From CADEEN01 sp031379365 (lineage in GTDB: Bacteria > Pseudomonadota > Gammaproteobacteria > Burkholderiales > Burkholderiaceae_C), in contig JANNFB010000025.1 of NCBI GenBank assembly GCA_031379365.1, positions 1 to 32,257 on the forward strand: 32,257 bases of DNA, in the 5' to 3' direction. Under the pieces are notes generated by a model. It did no database searches, was not told where the DNA came from, and saw only the letters and a program-made list of their open reading frames with translations. Shown one piece after another: positions 15,053 to 25,125 of this stretch (positions within the stretch are counted from its first letter, which is position 1; every line of letters starts with the position of its first letter). The position numbers and the translations under genes were made by a program.

Positions 15053-15987
15053 TCAACGTTCCTGCAGGCCGTTCAAGGCGACCAGTTTCTTGAAATTCTC
15101 GAACTCGGCGAGAGAAAAGCGCTTGAAGTCCTCCCCGGTGCGCCAGACCAAGGGGCTGTTCGCGGCCTGGGCGCGGGCCTTGTACAGCGTGGTCGTCGTG
15201 GCCCGCTGGCAGGCGGCTTCGAGCTTGCCGCGCACCTCGGCGGGCAGGCCCTTGGGTGCCACCAGCCCGCCCCACACGGTGCCGCGCACCGGCAGGCCGA
15301 GCTGCTTGGCCGTGGGCACACCCTCGAAGCCCAGGGCCGGTGCATCGGACAGCGACACCAGGGCGCGCAGCTGATGTTGCACGGCCACGGGTGGGGTCTC
15401 GTTGAAGGCCTCGATCTCGCCGTTTTTCAACGGCACGATCATGTCGCCCGTGCTGCGGTAGGGCACATGCGTGCCCGTGCTGCCGGCGTGGCGCAACAAC
15501 TGCAGCATGCTGATGTGCAAGGCGGTGCCGATGCCCGAGCTGCCGTAGTTGAACTTGCCGGGGTTGGCCTGGGCCCACTTGAGCAGGTCGGCCAGCGTCT
15601 TGTGCGGCGAGTCCGCACGCACCATGGTCATCAGCGGTACGTCGTAGGTGCCGCACAGGTAATCGAAGCTCTCCGGGCTGTAGCCGGTGTTGTCGCGCCG
15701 GGCCGGCTGGATCGTCAGCGGCCCGACCGTGGTCATCGACAGGGTGTAGCCGTCGGGCCGCGCCCGCGCCACGTTGCCCATGCCGATGGAGCCGCCCGCG
15801 CCGGCGGTGTTGATCACGACCACACTGGCGCCGAGCTGGCGGCCGAACTCGTCGGCCAGGATGCGGGCCATGATGTCGGTCGTGCCCCCCGGCCCAAAGG
15901 GCACCACCATCTGGATCGGCCGCTCGGGAAAGCCCTGCGCGGCCGCCAGCGTGGCGCCGCTCAGCAACCAGGCAATGAATCCAACTC

Positions 15988-15991
<4 letters not shown>
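15053..15991 (-). CDS. TctC/Bug-family periplasmic binding protein
   Basis: A 312-residue secreted protein of the tripartite tricarboxylate receptor family. After a signal peptide (1-20) the mature part begins FPERPIQMVVPFGPGGTTDIMARIL, the hallmark of Bug proteins, followed by INTAGAGGSIGMGNVARARPDGYTL. The GTG start at 15991 overlaps the ATPase stop (GTGA), so translation is coupled to the ABC transporter. No TctA or TctB membrane partner is present in the window. Bug proteins usually bind carboxylates, so it may sense or deliver a sugar acid to a transporter encoded elsewhere. Its place inside a CUT1 operon is unusual. Confidence 0.9.
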
Positions 15992-17060
<1,069 letters not shown>

Positions 17061-17061
<1 letters not shown>

Positions 17062-17882
17062 CAGTACGCTCCTGAACTGGTTTGCGTGCCGCCCGCCAGG
17101 GTGTGCACATGGGTTTCGCCGTCGGGCGTGGTCAGCGCCTTCACAGCCGCCTGGGCGCCGCGCATCAACAAGCCGAGGTCGCTGCCGATGGCCACGTAGT
17201 CGAAGCCCATCGCGCGGTACTGCACCACCACTTCAGGCGTGCCGCCAACGGTGCCAACGGGCATGCCCACGGCATTGCAGCGGCGCGCGGCGTCAGCCAT
17301 CACCGTCATCACATCCGGATGGCCGGTATTGCCAGCGTGTCCCAATGCGGCTGACAAGTCGCCCGGGCCGAGGAACAGGGAGTCGACGCCCGGCACGGCA
17401 GCAATCGCTTCGAGCTGGGCCACCGCGGCCGGGGTCTCCAACTGCAGCACCGCGCCGACAGTCTTGTTGGCGGTCTTGGCGTAGTCGGGCACGGTGCCGA
17501 ACTTGGAACCGCGGCTCATTCCGGCCAGGCCGCGGTTGCCCTCGGGCGGGTAGCGGGTGGCGGCCACCGCGCGCCGGGCTTCATCGGCGTTCTGGATGAA
17601 AGGGATCAACAGGGTCTGGGCGCCGGCATCGAGCACGCGCTTGATCATGACCGTGTCGTTCCAGGGCACGCGCACGATGGGCACCATCTTCGTGTTGCCA
17701 GCGGCCTGCAACAGATGGATCACTTCCATCATGTCCAGCGGCGTGTGCTCCATGTCGATCACGCCCCACTCGAAACCGGCGTGGCCCATGGCCTCGGTGA
17801 CAAGCGGGCTGGCTGCCATGATCCAGGTGCCGAGTGGCGCCCGCGAGCCGGCCGACTTGAGCAATTGGCGCAGTGGGTTCAT
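17061..17882 (-). CDS. HpcH/HpaI-family class II 2-keto-3-deoxy-sugar-acid aldolase
   Basis: A 273-residue pyruvate aldolase. The catalytic set of the HpaI family is visible: H46 (MEHTP), R71 (IVRVP), E149 (LQLETP) and D175 (LGPGDLS), close to the numbering of E. coli HpaI. The enzyme should use a divalent metal and cleave a 2-keto-3-deoxy acid into pyruvate plus an aldehyde. Encoded 11 bp after the dehydratase, it most likely takes that enzyme's product; the aldehyde would be glycolaldehyde from a pentose, lactaldehyde from a 6-deoxyhexose or glyceraldehyde from a hexose. Relatives are also named 2-dehydro-3-deoxyglucarate or 4-hydroxy-2-oxoheptanedioate aldolase. Confidence 0.9.
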
Positions 17883-17893
17883 GGCCTCGTCTT

Positions 17894-19636
17894 TCAGTAG
17901 ATGACCGGCTCGGGCGTCGTCGCGGCGCCCTGCAGGAAGTCGAAATCGCAGCCCTCGTGGGCCTGCGTCACGTGCTCGCGGTACAGCCGTACAAAACCGC
18001 GCGCATAAGGCTCCGGCGCTGGCCGCCATGCCGCGCGGCGCCGGGCCAGCTCTGCGTCGTCGACGTCCAGGTGCAGACGGCGCTCATCGATGTCCACCTC
18101 GATCGCATCCCCACTCTGCACCAGGGCCAGCGGCCCACCGACAGCACTCTCCGGGCTGACGTGAAGGATGCAGGTCCCGTAGTGGGTACCGCTCATGCGC
18201 GCATCGGAGATGCGCACCATGTCGCGCACCCCGAGTGCCAAGAGTTTCTTCGGAATTGGCAAGCCGCCCCATTCGGGCATGCCCGGGGCCCCGACCGGCC
18301 CGGCATTGCGCAGCACCAGCACGGTGTTCTCGTCGCAATCGAGCTGCGGGTCGGCACAGGCCTGGTTCATCTCGGCCGGATTGTTGAAGACCAGGGCGCG
18401 GCCGCGGTGCTTGAAAAACTTCGGGCTGGCGGCGCTGGCCTTCATCACCGCGCCCTCGGGGGCCAGGTTGCCGCGCAGCACGGCCAGGGCGCCGTTCGGG
18501 CTCACGGGTTTGTCGAGCGGCCGGATCACGGCGTCATCGAGCACCTGCACGCCTTGGAGGTTCTCGCCCAGGGTCTTGCCGTTGACGCTGCGCTCGGTCA
18601 GCGACAGGTGCGCCGTGATGCGCGTCATCAAGGCCGGCAGGCCGCCCGCGTAATGGAAGTCTTCCATCAGGCGGTCGCCGCTGGGGAAGAGGTTGGCCAG
18701 CACCGGCACCCGGCGGCCGACGGCGTCGAGGTCGGCCAGCGTGAGGTCGACCCCGGCGCGGCGCGCCATGGCGATGATGTGCACCGCCGCATTCGTCGAG
18801 CCGCCCAGGGCCATCTGCACCGCTGCGGCGTTCAGAAAAGAGCCGCGGGTCAGGATCTTCTGCGGCGTCAGGTCTTCCCAGATCATCTGCACGATGCGCT
18901 CGCCGCAGGTCGTGGCCATGCGGGTGTGGCCGGAGTCCATCGCCGGGATGGCGGTCGAGCCCGGCAGTGCCAGGCCCAGCGCCTCGACGATCGAGGTCAT
19001 CGTGCTGGCCGTGCCCATGGTGTTGCAGGTGCCGGGGCTGCGCGTCATGTGCGCTTCGAGTTGGATCCACTCGGCGTCGGACACCTTGCCGGCTTGCTTC
19101 TCGTCCCAGAACAGGCGCGTGTGGGTGCCCGCGCCGACCTTGCGCTCGGGCTCGCCCAACTTGAGATAGCGGTCGTTGAGCATCGGCCCGGCCGAGCAGA
19201 AGATCGTCGGCAAGCCCATGCTGACGGCGCCCATCACCGTGCCGGGGGTGGTCTTGTCACAACCCGCCAACAGCACGACACCGTCGACCGGCAGCGAGCG
19301 CAGCAACTCTTCGACTTCCATCGCCAGGAAGTTGCGATAGAGCATGGTGGTCGGCTTGACCATCACTTCGCCCAGACTCATCGCGGGCAGTTCGAAGGGA
19401 AAACCGCCCGCCATCAGGATGCCGCGCTTGACGGCCTCGCCGCGCTCGCGCAGGTGCGCGTGGCAGGGCGACAGGTCGCTCCAGGTGTTGATGATGGCGA
19501 CGCACGGCCGCTCCAACACGTCTTCGCGACGCAGGCCCATCTGCTGGGCGCGCTGGCGGTGCGCAAACGCACGCATGTCGCTGGCGGCGAACCAGCGGCG
19601 ACTGCGCAGATCGGCGAGGGTCTTCAGACGTGTCAT
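17894..19636 (-). CDS. IlvD/EDD-family sugar-acid dehydratase (L-arabinonate dehydratase-like)
   Basis: A 580-residue dehydratase, the length of sugar-acid dehydratases of the IlvD/EDD family. The three iron-sulfur cysteines are C58 (DLSPCHAH), C126 (GCDKTTPGT) and C204 (GTCNTMGTAST), a spacing that fits the [2Fe-2S] L-arabinonate/D-xylonate dehydratase branch better than biosynthetic IlvD. Late motifs RISDARMSGTHYGT and SPESAVGGPLALV are typical. It converts an aldonate to the 2-keto-3-deoxy acid, the substrate for the aldolase encoded next. It is the first gene of the catabolic operon, divergent from the LacI regulator. The start ATG at 19636 aligns with relatives. Confidence 0.92.
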   Translation of the reverse strand: MTRLKTLADLRSRRWFAASDMRAFAHRQRAQQMGLRREDVLERPCVAIINTWSDLSPCHAHLRERGEAVKRGILMAGGFPFELPAMSLGEVMVKPTTMLYRNFLAMEVEELLRSLPVDGVVLLAGCDKTTPGTVMGAVSMGLPTIFCSAGPMLNDRYLKLGEPERKVGAGTHTRLFWDEKQAGKVSDAEWIQLEAHMTRSPGTCNTMGTASTMTSIVEALGLALPGSTAIPAMDSGHTRMATTCGERIVQMIWEDLTPQKILTRGSFLNAAAVQMALGGSTNAAVHIIAMARRAGVDLTLADLDAVGRRVPVLANLFPSGDRLMEDFHYAGGLPALMTRITAHLSLTERSVNGKTLGENLQGVQVLDDAVIRPLDKPVSPNGALAVLRGNLAPEGAVMKASAASPKFFKHRGRALVFNNPAEMNQACADPQLDCDENTVLVLRNAGPVGAPGMPEWGGLPIPKKLLALGVRDMVRISDARMSGTHYGTCILHVSPESAVGGPLALVQSGDAIEVDIDERRLHLDVDDAELARRRAAWRPAPEPYARGFVRLYREHVTQAHEGCDFDFLQGAATTPEPVIY

Positions 19637-19665
19637 CAAAACTGCAGGGGTGGGATTTGGAGTGG

Positions 19666-19691
19666 TGTCAGCGCTTTTGTTACCGCTAACA
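19666..19691. promoter_or_regulatory. tandem LacI/GntR-type operators between regulator and operon
   Basis: TGTTACCGCTAACA (19678-19691) is an inverted repeat TGTTA-4-TAACA, the form expected for a LacI/GntR-family operator. Beside it TGTCAGCGCTTTTG (19666-19679) matches the same pattern at about 10 of 14 positions. Both lie in the 96-bp gap between the divergent regulator and dehydratase genes, placed to control both. No convincing -35/-10 pair was found on either strand. Confidence 0.7.
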
Positions 19692-19732
19692 TTAACGCCA
19701 GCGATCCTCTGGCACCATTCACGCAAACCCTG

Positions 19733-20818
19733 ATGTCCGACGCCCTGCCTCCCACCGCCCTGCCCCCACCGTCGCGCCAACCCCGACGCGGCCACGGCAG
19801 GGCGACCCTGGCTGACGTCGCAGCCACGGCAGGCGTGACCGCCATCACGGTCTCACGCTACCTGAGGGAGCCGCACCGGGTGGCGGCCACCACGGCCGCC
19901 AACATCGCCGAAGCCTTGCGTGCCACTGGCTACTTGCCGAACAAGCAAGCCGGTGTGCTGGCCAGCGCGGCCGCCGGCTCCGCGCGCATGGTGGCCGCTT
20001 TGATTCCCAGCATTGCCAATTCCATCTTTGCCGAAACCGTGCAGGGCCTGGCCGACGCACTCCACGGCTCGGGCTGCGAGCTGCTGCTGGCGTCGACCAG
20101 CTACTCCGCCGAGCGCGAAGAAACGCAATTGCGCGCCTTGCTGGGCTGGTTCCCGAGCGCCCTGGTGGTCACCGGGCGCCGCCACACGCCGGGCGCCCTG
20201 GCCTTGCTGCGTCAAGCCCAGGGCCGCGGCACCCCGGTGATCGAGATCTGGGACCATCACCCCGAGCCCGGCGCCGAGAGCTTCACCCAGATCGGCTTCA
20301 ACCACGAGCAGGTCGGGCGGGCGATGGCCCAGCACTTGATCGACCGGAGCTATCGCTCGCTGGCTTATGTCGACAGCGGCGTGGCGGAGGACTTCCGCGC
20401 CCACGAGCGCGGCGACGGCTTCCTGGCCGCCGCCAAGCGCCAGCGCATCCCGGCTCGCCGCATCACGGCACCGGCCCGCGAGGCGATCGAGGCAGGGCGC
20501 ATGGCCTTCGCTGACCTGCTCGATGCACAGCACAAGCCTTTGGTGCAGGCCGCCGCGTTCGCCAACGATCACCTGGCCTGCGGCGCCCTGTTGGCCGCAC
20601 GGGCACGCGGTCTGACCGTGCCCGGCGAGCTGGCACTGCTGGGCTTCGGTGACTTCAGCCTGGGCCGCCAGCTCGACCCCGCGCTGTCGACAGTGCACAC
20701 ACCGCGTTTCGAGATTGGCCAGGCAGCCGCGCGCGCGCTGCTGCTGGCGCTGCAGACCGGCCGCAACGCGCCCGACGAACGGCTCGCCTGGACCCTGATC
20801 GACCGTGGCAGCACTTGA
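19733..20818 (+). CDS. LacI-family transcriptional regulator (GntR-like)
   Basis: A 361-residue repressor. Residues about 26-75 form the helix-turn-helix and hinge (TLADVAATAGVTAITVSRYLREPHRV, then LRATGYLPNKQAGVLAS). The rest is a periplasmic-binding-protein-like effector domain with ALIPSIANSIFAETVQGL, GFNHEQVGRAMAQHLI and LLGFGDFSLGRQLDPALSTV, resembling the gluconate repressor GntR branch. It diverges from the sugar-acid operon and has matching operators in the gap, so it very likely represses that operon and is induced by a sugar or sugar acid. The ATG at 19733 is chosen because the open frame further upstream is antisense to the dehydratase. The 3' end overlaps the LysE-type gene by 14 nt. 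Confidence 0.92.
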   Translation: MSDALPPTALPPPSRQPRRGHGRATLADVAATAGVTAITVSRYLREPHRVAATTAANIAEALRATGYLPNKQAGVLASAAAGSARMVAALIPSIANSIFAETVQGLADALHGSGCELLLASTSYSAEREETQLRALLGWFPSALVVTGRRHTPGALALLRQAQGRGTPVIEIWDHHPEPGAESFTQIGFNHEQVGRAMAQHLIDRSYRSLAYVDSGVAEDFRAHERGDGFLAAAKRQRIPARRITAPAREAIEAGRMAFADLLDAQHKPLVQAAAFANDHLACGALLAARARGLTVPGELALLGFGDFSLGRQLDPALSTVHTPRFEIGQAAARALLLALQTGRNAPDERLAWTLIDRGST

Positions 20819-21425
20819 GGCGGCCGGCACCGGCTTTGCGCTGGGCGGTGCACTCATCATTGCGATCGGCGCCCAGAACGCGTTCGTACTGCGCCAAGGG
20901 CTCAAGCGCGAGCATGTCGGCCTGGTGGTGGCGTTCTGTGCCGGCGCCGACGCCCTCCTGATGACGGCCGGCGTGCTGGGCGCGGGTCAGGCGCTGGTCA
21001 CAGCCCCCCAACTCGGCACCTGGCTGGCGATCTTCGGCGCCCTGTTCCTGGGCGCTTACGGGCTGCGCGCCCTGGCCCGCGCCTGGCGCCCGGCCAGCCT
21101 CGCCGCCGCACGTGATGCGGGAACACTGTCGCGCCGCGCGGCACTGGCGCAAGCCGCGGCCTTCACCGTGCTCAATCCGCACGTCTACCTCGACACGGTG
21201 ATGCTGGTCGGCGCGGTAGGGGCGCAACAAGCCGCATCGGTGCGCCCGGCCTTCCTGTTCGGCGCCTGTGCGGCCAGCGCGCTGTGGTTCTGCGCGCTCG
21301 GCTACGGTGCGCGCTGGCTGACCCCCTGGTTTGCGCGGCCGGTGGCGTGGCGCTGGCTGGACGCGGGCATCGGACTGACCATGCTCGGCTTGGCGGCCCT
21401 TTTGACCCGCCACGCTCTCGGCTGA
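20805..21425 (+). CDS. LysE/ArgO-family amino-acid exporter
   Basis: A 206-residue membrane protein with about six helices and the LysE-family start ALIIAIGAQNAFVLRQGLKREH, followed by a second half with FTVLNPHVYLDTVMLVGAVG. The NAFVLRQG and LNPHVYLD motifs fit the ArgO/YggA-LysE branch that exports basic amino acids. The GTG start at 20805 lies inside the LacI gene (14-nt overlap), so it is co-transcribed and coupled, although no functional link to sugar use is known. Its stop codon is the left border of the second large repeat. Confidence 0.9.
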   Translation: MAALEAAGTGFALGGALIIAIGAQNAFVLRQGLKREHVGLVVAFCAGADALLMTAGVLGAGQALVTAPQLGTWLAIFGALFLGAYGLRALARAWRPASLAAARDAGTLSRRAALAQAAAFTVLNPHVYLDTVMLVGAVGAQQAASVRPAFLFGACAASALWFCALGYGARWLTPWFARPVAWRWLDAGIGLTMLGLAALLTRHALG

Positions 21426-21862
21426 CTCCTACCGAATCGTGTTCCATCGCATCAGAACGAAAGGCGGCTAGCGGCCGCTTGCGGGCCTTGGTACCTGAAC
21501 GTTCGTGCACCGCGCCGGCCGGGGCCATCGTGTCCCCGCCTCCGCGAATGTCCTCCGCCCTGGGCTGCGCCCAGGGCTCCCCCTTGATTTCGCTGCGGCG
21601 GGCACCCGGCGGCCCCGGCCTCGAGTCTCTGCACGCCTCCAGCCGCGAACAGCCCGGGCCTGTCGGATCAGGACGGCGGGGCGCTCTGCGCAGCGAAATC
21701 AAGGAGGAGAGGCGGGCGCAGCCCGACTCGGGGGACATTCGCGGAGCAGAGCGCCCCGTCGGCCTGATCCCGCGCCATCTCTCGTGTGCGAGGGCAGAAC
21801 GTCTGCTCAGGGCCGATCGGCGACGGGGTCAGCTGGCTGCTGTTGAACGCAACCGCGTATCA
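21423..21862. repeat. large convergent-gene repeat, copy 2 (~437 bp)
   Basis: It fills the whole space between the LysE-type gene (plus) and the hybrid kinase gene (minus); the kinase stop lies in the right end (TGATACGCGG on the minus strand). Arms 21541-21596 and 21690-21745 (56 nt each) are imperfect inverted copies. The block 21666-21758 is identical to 6161-6253 of copy 1, while the flanks have diverged by many substitutions with little length change. Open frames cross it on both strands and look alike in the two copies, but this follows from near-ungapped DNA similarity. Confidence 0.88.
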
Positions 21863-24800
21863 AAGGGCAGCGGCGCGGCTCGACAGGCGCCAACGCACCA
21901 AGGTGTCGTGCAGGCGCTGCGCATCGATCGGCTTGGTCAGGAAGTCGTTCATGCCACAGGCCAGCGCCTCGTCGCGCTCCGAGGTCAAGGCCGCCGCCGT
22001 CAGCGCGATGATGGGCAAACGGCTGGCGTCATGGCTCTGGCGCAGGGCACGGGTGGCGTCGTAGCCGCCCATCACCGGCATCTGCACATCCATCAGCACC
22101 AGGTCAATCACGCTGTTGGCAGTGGCAGCTTGGGTGACGGCGCTGACGGCCTGAGCGCCGTCTGCCGCCTGGGTCACGACGATGCCCCACTGCTCGAGCA
22201 GGGCCACCGCGATCATCATGTTGACCGCGTTGTCCTCGGCGACCAAGACATGCAATCCCGCCAAGGGGCTGGGCTGGTCCGGCGCGGCTTTCAAGGCATC
22301 ACCCGGACCGGCATCGCTGCTGGCGGGCAATGGCACCTGGGCCCAGAAACGGCTGCCCTGGCCTGGCGTGCTGTCCAGGCCGACTTGGCCGCCCATCAGC
22401 TCGGCCAGGTCGCGACAGATCGACAAGCCCAGCCCGGTGCCGCCGAAGCGCCGGGTCGTTGACACATCTGCCTGCGTGAAAGGCTTGAACAGCCGCGCCT
22501 GGACCGAGGGTTCGATGCCGGGGCCACTGTCCTGCACCTCGAAGCGCAACTGGCCTGCCGCGACGGCTCGAACCTCGACGCGCACACCCCCGTGTTCGGT
22601 GAACTTGAGGGCGTTGCTGAGAAAGTTCGACAACACTTGGCGCAGGCGCACCGGATCACCACGCACGCGGCGCGGCACGCTGGTGCCCAACCGCATCTCG
22701 AGGCTCAAGGCGCGCCCTTCAGCCAGCGCCGCATAGCCATTCTCGATCGACTCGAGCAACGCGTGCAGGTCGAAGTCGACGGCCTCCAGGCGCAACTTGC
22801 CGGCCTCGATCTTGGACAGATCAAGGATGTCGCTGATGACGCCCGAAAGAGCCTGCGCGCTGTCGTCGATCTGCTGCAGGTACTGCGCCCGGCGGTCTGC
22901 GTCGAGCCCCGGTTGACGGGCCAGGCGCGCCAGGCCCACCAGGCCATTCAACGGCGTGCGGATCTCGTGGCTGGTGTTGGCCAGGAAGGCACTCTTCGCT
23001 CGATTGGCGGCTTCCGCGTCGTCGCGCGCACGCGCCAGCGCCTGATCCACGGCACGCCGCTCGGTCACGTCTTCGGCGATCCAGATCGTGCCCCCCGTGG
23101 CCGGATTCTCGGGATCGACCACGCGCGCCATCAAGCGGCACAGGAAGCTGCTGCCGTCGCGGCGTTTCAACCGACGCTCGACCTCAACCGCCTCGCCGCA
23201 CGCCAGGCCGGGCCCAAGCGCTTGACCCAGTTCGACATATGCCGCGTCATCGAGCGACACCACGCTGCCCGGCTGTCCGACCAGGCCGCCCTCAGCCCAG
23301 CCGAACATCTGCTCGAACGTGGGATTGGCCAGCTGAAACACCTGCCGGCGCGACATGGCAATACCGATCGACGCGTTGCGAAAGATCGCTTCACGTTCCA
23401 GTCGCTCGCGTTCGATGGCGGTGACGTCACGCCCGTTGAGCACCAGGTACTGGCGCCCTTCGAGCGTGAAACGCGCGGCAGACACCAGCAGCGAGAAGCT
23501 GACGCCGTGTCGATCCACGAACTCGACGGCGCGATCGCGCACCTCGCCGTGCTCGCTGACATCGCGCACGAAGCGGACTCGGGCCTCGGCGTCGGGCCAG
23601 ACACCCAGCTCGACCGCGGTGTGGCCGACGGCCTCGTCGCGCGCCCAGCCACTGACACGCACGAAGGCCTCGTTGACCATGACATAGCGGCCGGTCGCCA
23701 GGTCGGTGAGGGTGATCAGATCGGGACTGGTGGCCACCAGGTGCGTCATCAGCGCTTCGGAACGCAGGCGCGCGGCCTCCAGGCGCAGGCGCTCCGTCTC
23801 GTCGTGGTAGATCGACAGAATGGCCGGCCCGCCGTCGGCGTCGACCGTGACGCTGTTGACCTGCGCCGCGACGCGGTGGCCGCGCAGGGTGCGCAAGACA
23901 AAGGGATAGGCCGGCATCGAGTCGCCAAGCGGCAGCTGACGCAAGGCCTGCCCGCGCTCGGCGGCCAACTGGCGCGAACCATCGGCCTCGTCATACAGCT
24001 CAAGCAGGTTGCGCCCCTTGAACGCCGCCTCGTCGTCGACATCGAACAACTGCAGAGCCGCCGCGTTCGCGTCGAGCACTAAGCCGTTGCGGTGCAGTAC
24101 CAAGGCCGACGGCGAGCGTGCGAACAGCTCCCGGTAGCGCGCCTCCGAGGCCTGGCTGGCGAGCTCGGTCTGCCTCTCAAGCGTGATGTCGCGGCCCACA
24201 CCCCAATAGCCATGGAAAACGCCGCGGTCGTCGAACCGCGGTCGACCGCTGACGGCAAACCAGCGCGGCGCCCGGCCCTGGCCGAGGCGCTGAAGCACAA
24301 GGTCGGTGAAGGGCTGGTGCGACTCGAGGTCGGCGCGGTGGGCATCCATCGCTTCGGTGTCGAGACCAAAGCCCTCGATCTCCCACGGCGTCTTGCCCAG
24401 GCGACGGACCGCGACCACCACCGACCCTGCGGCCTGCTCCGACAGGTAGGTAAAGCGAAACTGCGCGTCCAGCTCCCAATACCAGTCGGCTGCCACGGCC
24501 AACAGACCAGCAAAGCGCTGCTCGCGCAGCTGGGCCTCCCGAAGGGCGTGCTCGACAGCGCGCGCCAGCACCCAGCCGATGACGGTGCCAGTGGCCAGAA
24601 GCAGCAAGTGGGTGATGACACGCAACGGCGTCGAGGGGACTGTCGCGGCGGGCAACGAAAAGCGCCACCCGGGAACTTCGAGGGCCGCCAGGCCCAGCAC
24701 CAACAGTGCGCTGGCGGCCGTCAGCGCGAGCGCACTGCGGCGGCTGACGAGCACCGACACGATGCCGATTTGCAGGGCCAGGAAGCCCAGCGCGGCCGCG

Positions 24801-25117
24801 TTCAGGCCGAATCCGAGACCCACGGCACTCACGGCCACGGCAGTCGACACCCCCAGCGCAACGATCAACACCGCTGCCGCCCGGCTCATGCCGAAGCGCT
24901 GCCGCGCCAAGCCCCAGGCCAGCAGACTGAGTACTGCGCAGGTGCCGCCAATCAGCCAGCGTTGCGACGCCAGCACCGGGGCAGCGCCGTAGAGCACGGC
25001 CCCCGCACCGCTCAGGCCGGCCACTGCCAGCAGGTACTGCCGCGACAGCCGCTCGGTGAACTCGTCGTCCTGGCGCGGCGCCGGCTGGCCCGTCGAACTG
25101 GGGATCGGGTGCGCCAT
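21860..25117 (-). CDS. membrane hybrid sensor histidine kinase with four PAS domains
   Basis: A 1085-residue sensor. About five or six membrane helices (30-190) form the input region. Four PAS domains follow (about 200-315, 320-445, 455-570, 573-690). The kinase core has H717 in SHEIRTPLNG, N-box NFLSNALKF (831-839), G1 DSGPGI (863-868) and G2 GGTGLGLSI (892-900). A receiver domain (955-1080) has acidic residues E961/D962, phospho-acceptor D1010 (LVLMDVQMP) and K1062. No HPt domain is present, so a separate phosphotransfer partner is needed. ATG at 25117 lies 8 bp after the pyrF stop with GAGG upstream; the frame continues upstream only as pyrF antisense-frame sequence. The signal is unknown. 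Confidence 0.93.
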   Translation of the reverse strand: MAHPIPSSTGQPAPRQDDEFTERLSRQYLLAVAGLSGAGAVLYGAAPVLASQRWLIGGTCAVLSLLAWGLARQRFGMSRAAAVLIVALGVSTAVAVSAVGLGFGLNAAALGFLALQIGIVSVLVSRRSALALTAASALLVLGLAALEVPGWRFSLPAATVPSTPLRVITHLLLLATGTVIGWVLARAVEHALREAQLREQRFAGLLAVAADWYWELDAQFRFTYLSEQAAGSVVVAVRRLGKTPWEIEGFGLDTEAMDAHRADLESHQPFTDLVLQRLGQGRAPRWFAVSGRPRFDDRGVFHGYWGVGRDITLERQTELASQASEARYRELFARSPSALVLHRNGLVLDANAAALQLFDVDDEAAFKGRNLLELYDEADGSRQLAAERGQALRQLPLGDSMPAYPFVLRTLRGHRVAAQVNSVTVDADGGPAILSIYHDETERLRLEAARLRSEALMTHLVATSPDLITLTDLATGRYVMVNEAFVRVSGWARDEAVGHTAVELGVWPDAEARVRFVRDVSEHGEVRDRAVEFVDRHGVSFSLLVSAARFTLEGRQYLVLNGRDVTAIERERLEREAIFRNASIGIAMSRRQVFQLANPTFEQMFGWAEGGLVGQPGSVVSLDDAAYVELGQALGPGLACGEAVEVERRLKRRDGSSFLCRLMARVVDPENPATGGTIWIAEDVTERRAVDQALARARDDAEAANRAKSAFLANTSHEIRTPLNGLVGLARLARQPGLDADRRAQYLQQIDDSAQALSGVISDILDLSKIEAGKLRLEAVDFDLHALLESIENGYAALAEGRALSLEMRLGTSVPRRVRGDPVRLRQVLSNFLSNALKFTEHGGVRVEVRAVAAGQLRFEVQDSGPGIEPSVQARLFKPFTQADVSTTRRFGGTGLGLSICRDLAELMGGQVGLDSTPGQGSRFWAQVPLPASSDAGPGDALKAAPDQPSPLAGLHVLVAEDNAVNMMIAVALLEQWGIVVTQAADGAQAVSAVTQAATANSVIDLVLMDVQMPVMGGYDATRALRQSHDASRLPIIALTAAALTSERDEALACGMNDFLTKPIDAQRLHDTLVRWRLSSRAAAL

Positions 25118-25125
25118 GTTGTGCC

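Noticed and set aside
14985..15656. N-terminal extension of the CUT1 binding protein
   Set aside because: The extension overlaps the TctC-like gene in another frame; a signal peptide starts at 14984 with a good AGGAG site.
17873..19732. Long plus-strand open frame leading into the LacI-type gene
   Set aside because: It is antisense to the well-supported dehydratase and has no family features; long opposite-strand frames are common at this GC content. The regulator starts at 19733.
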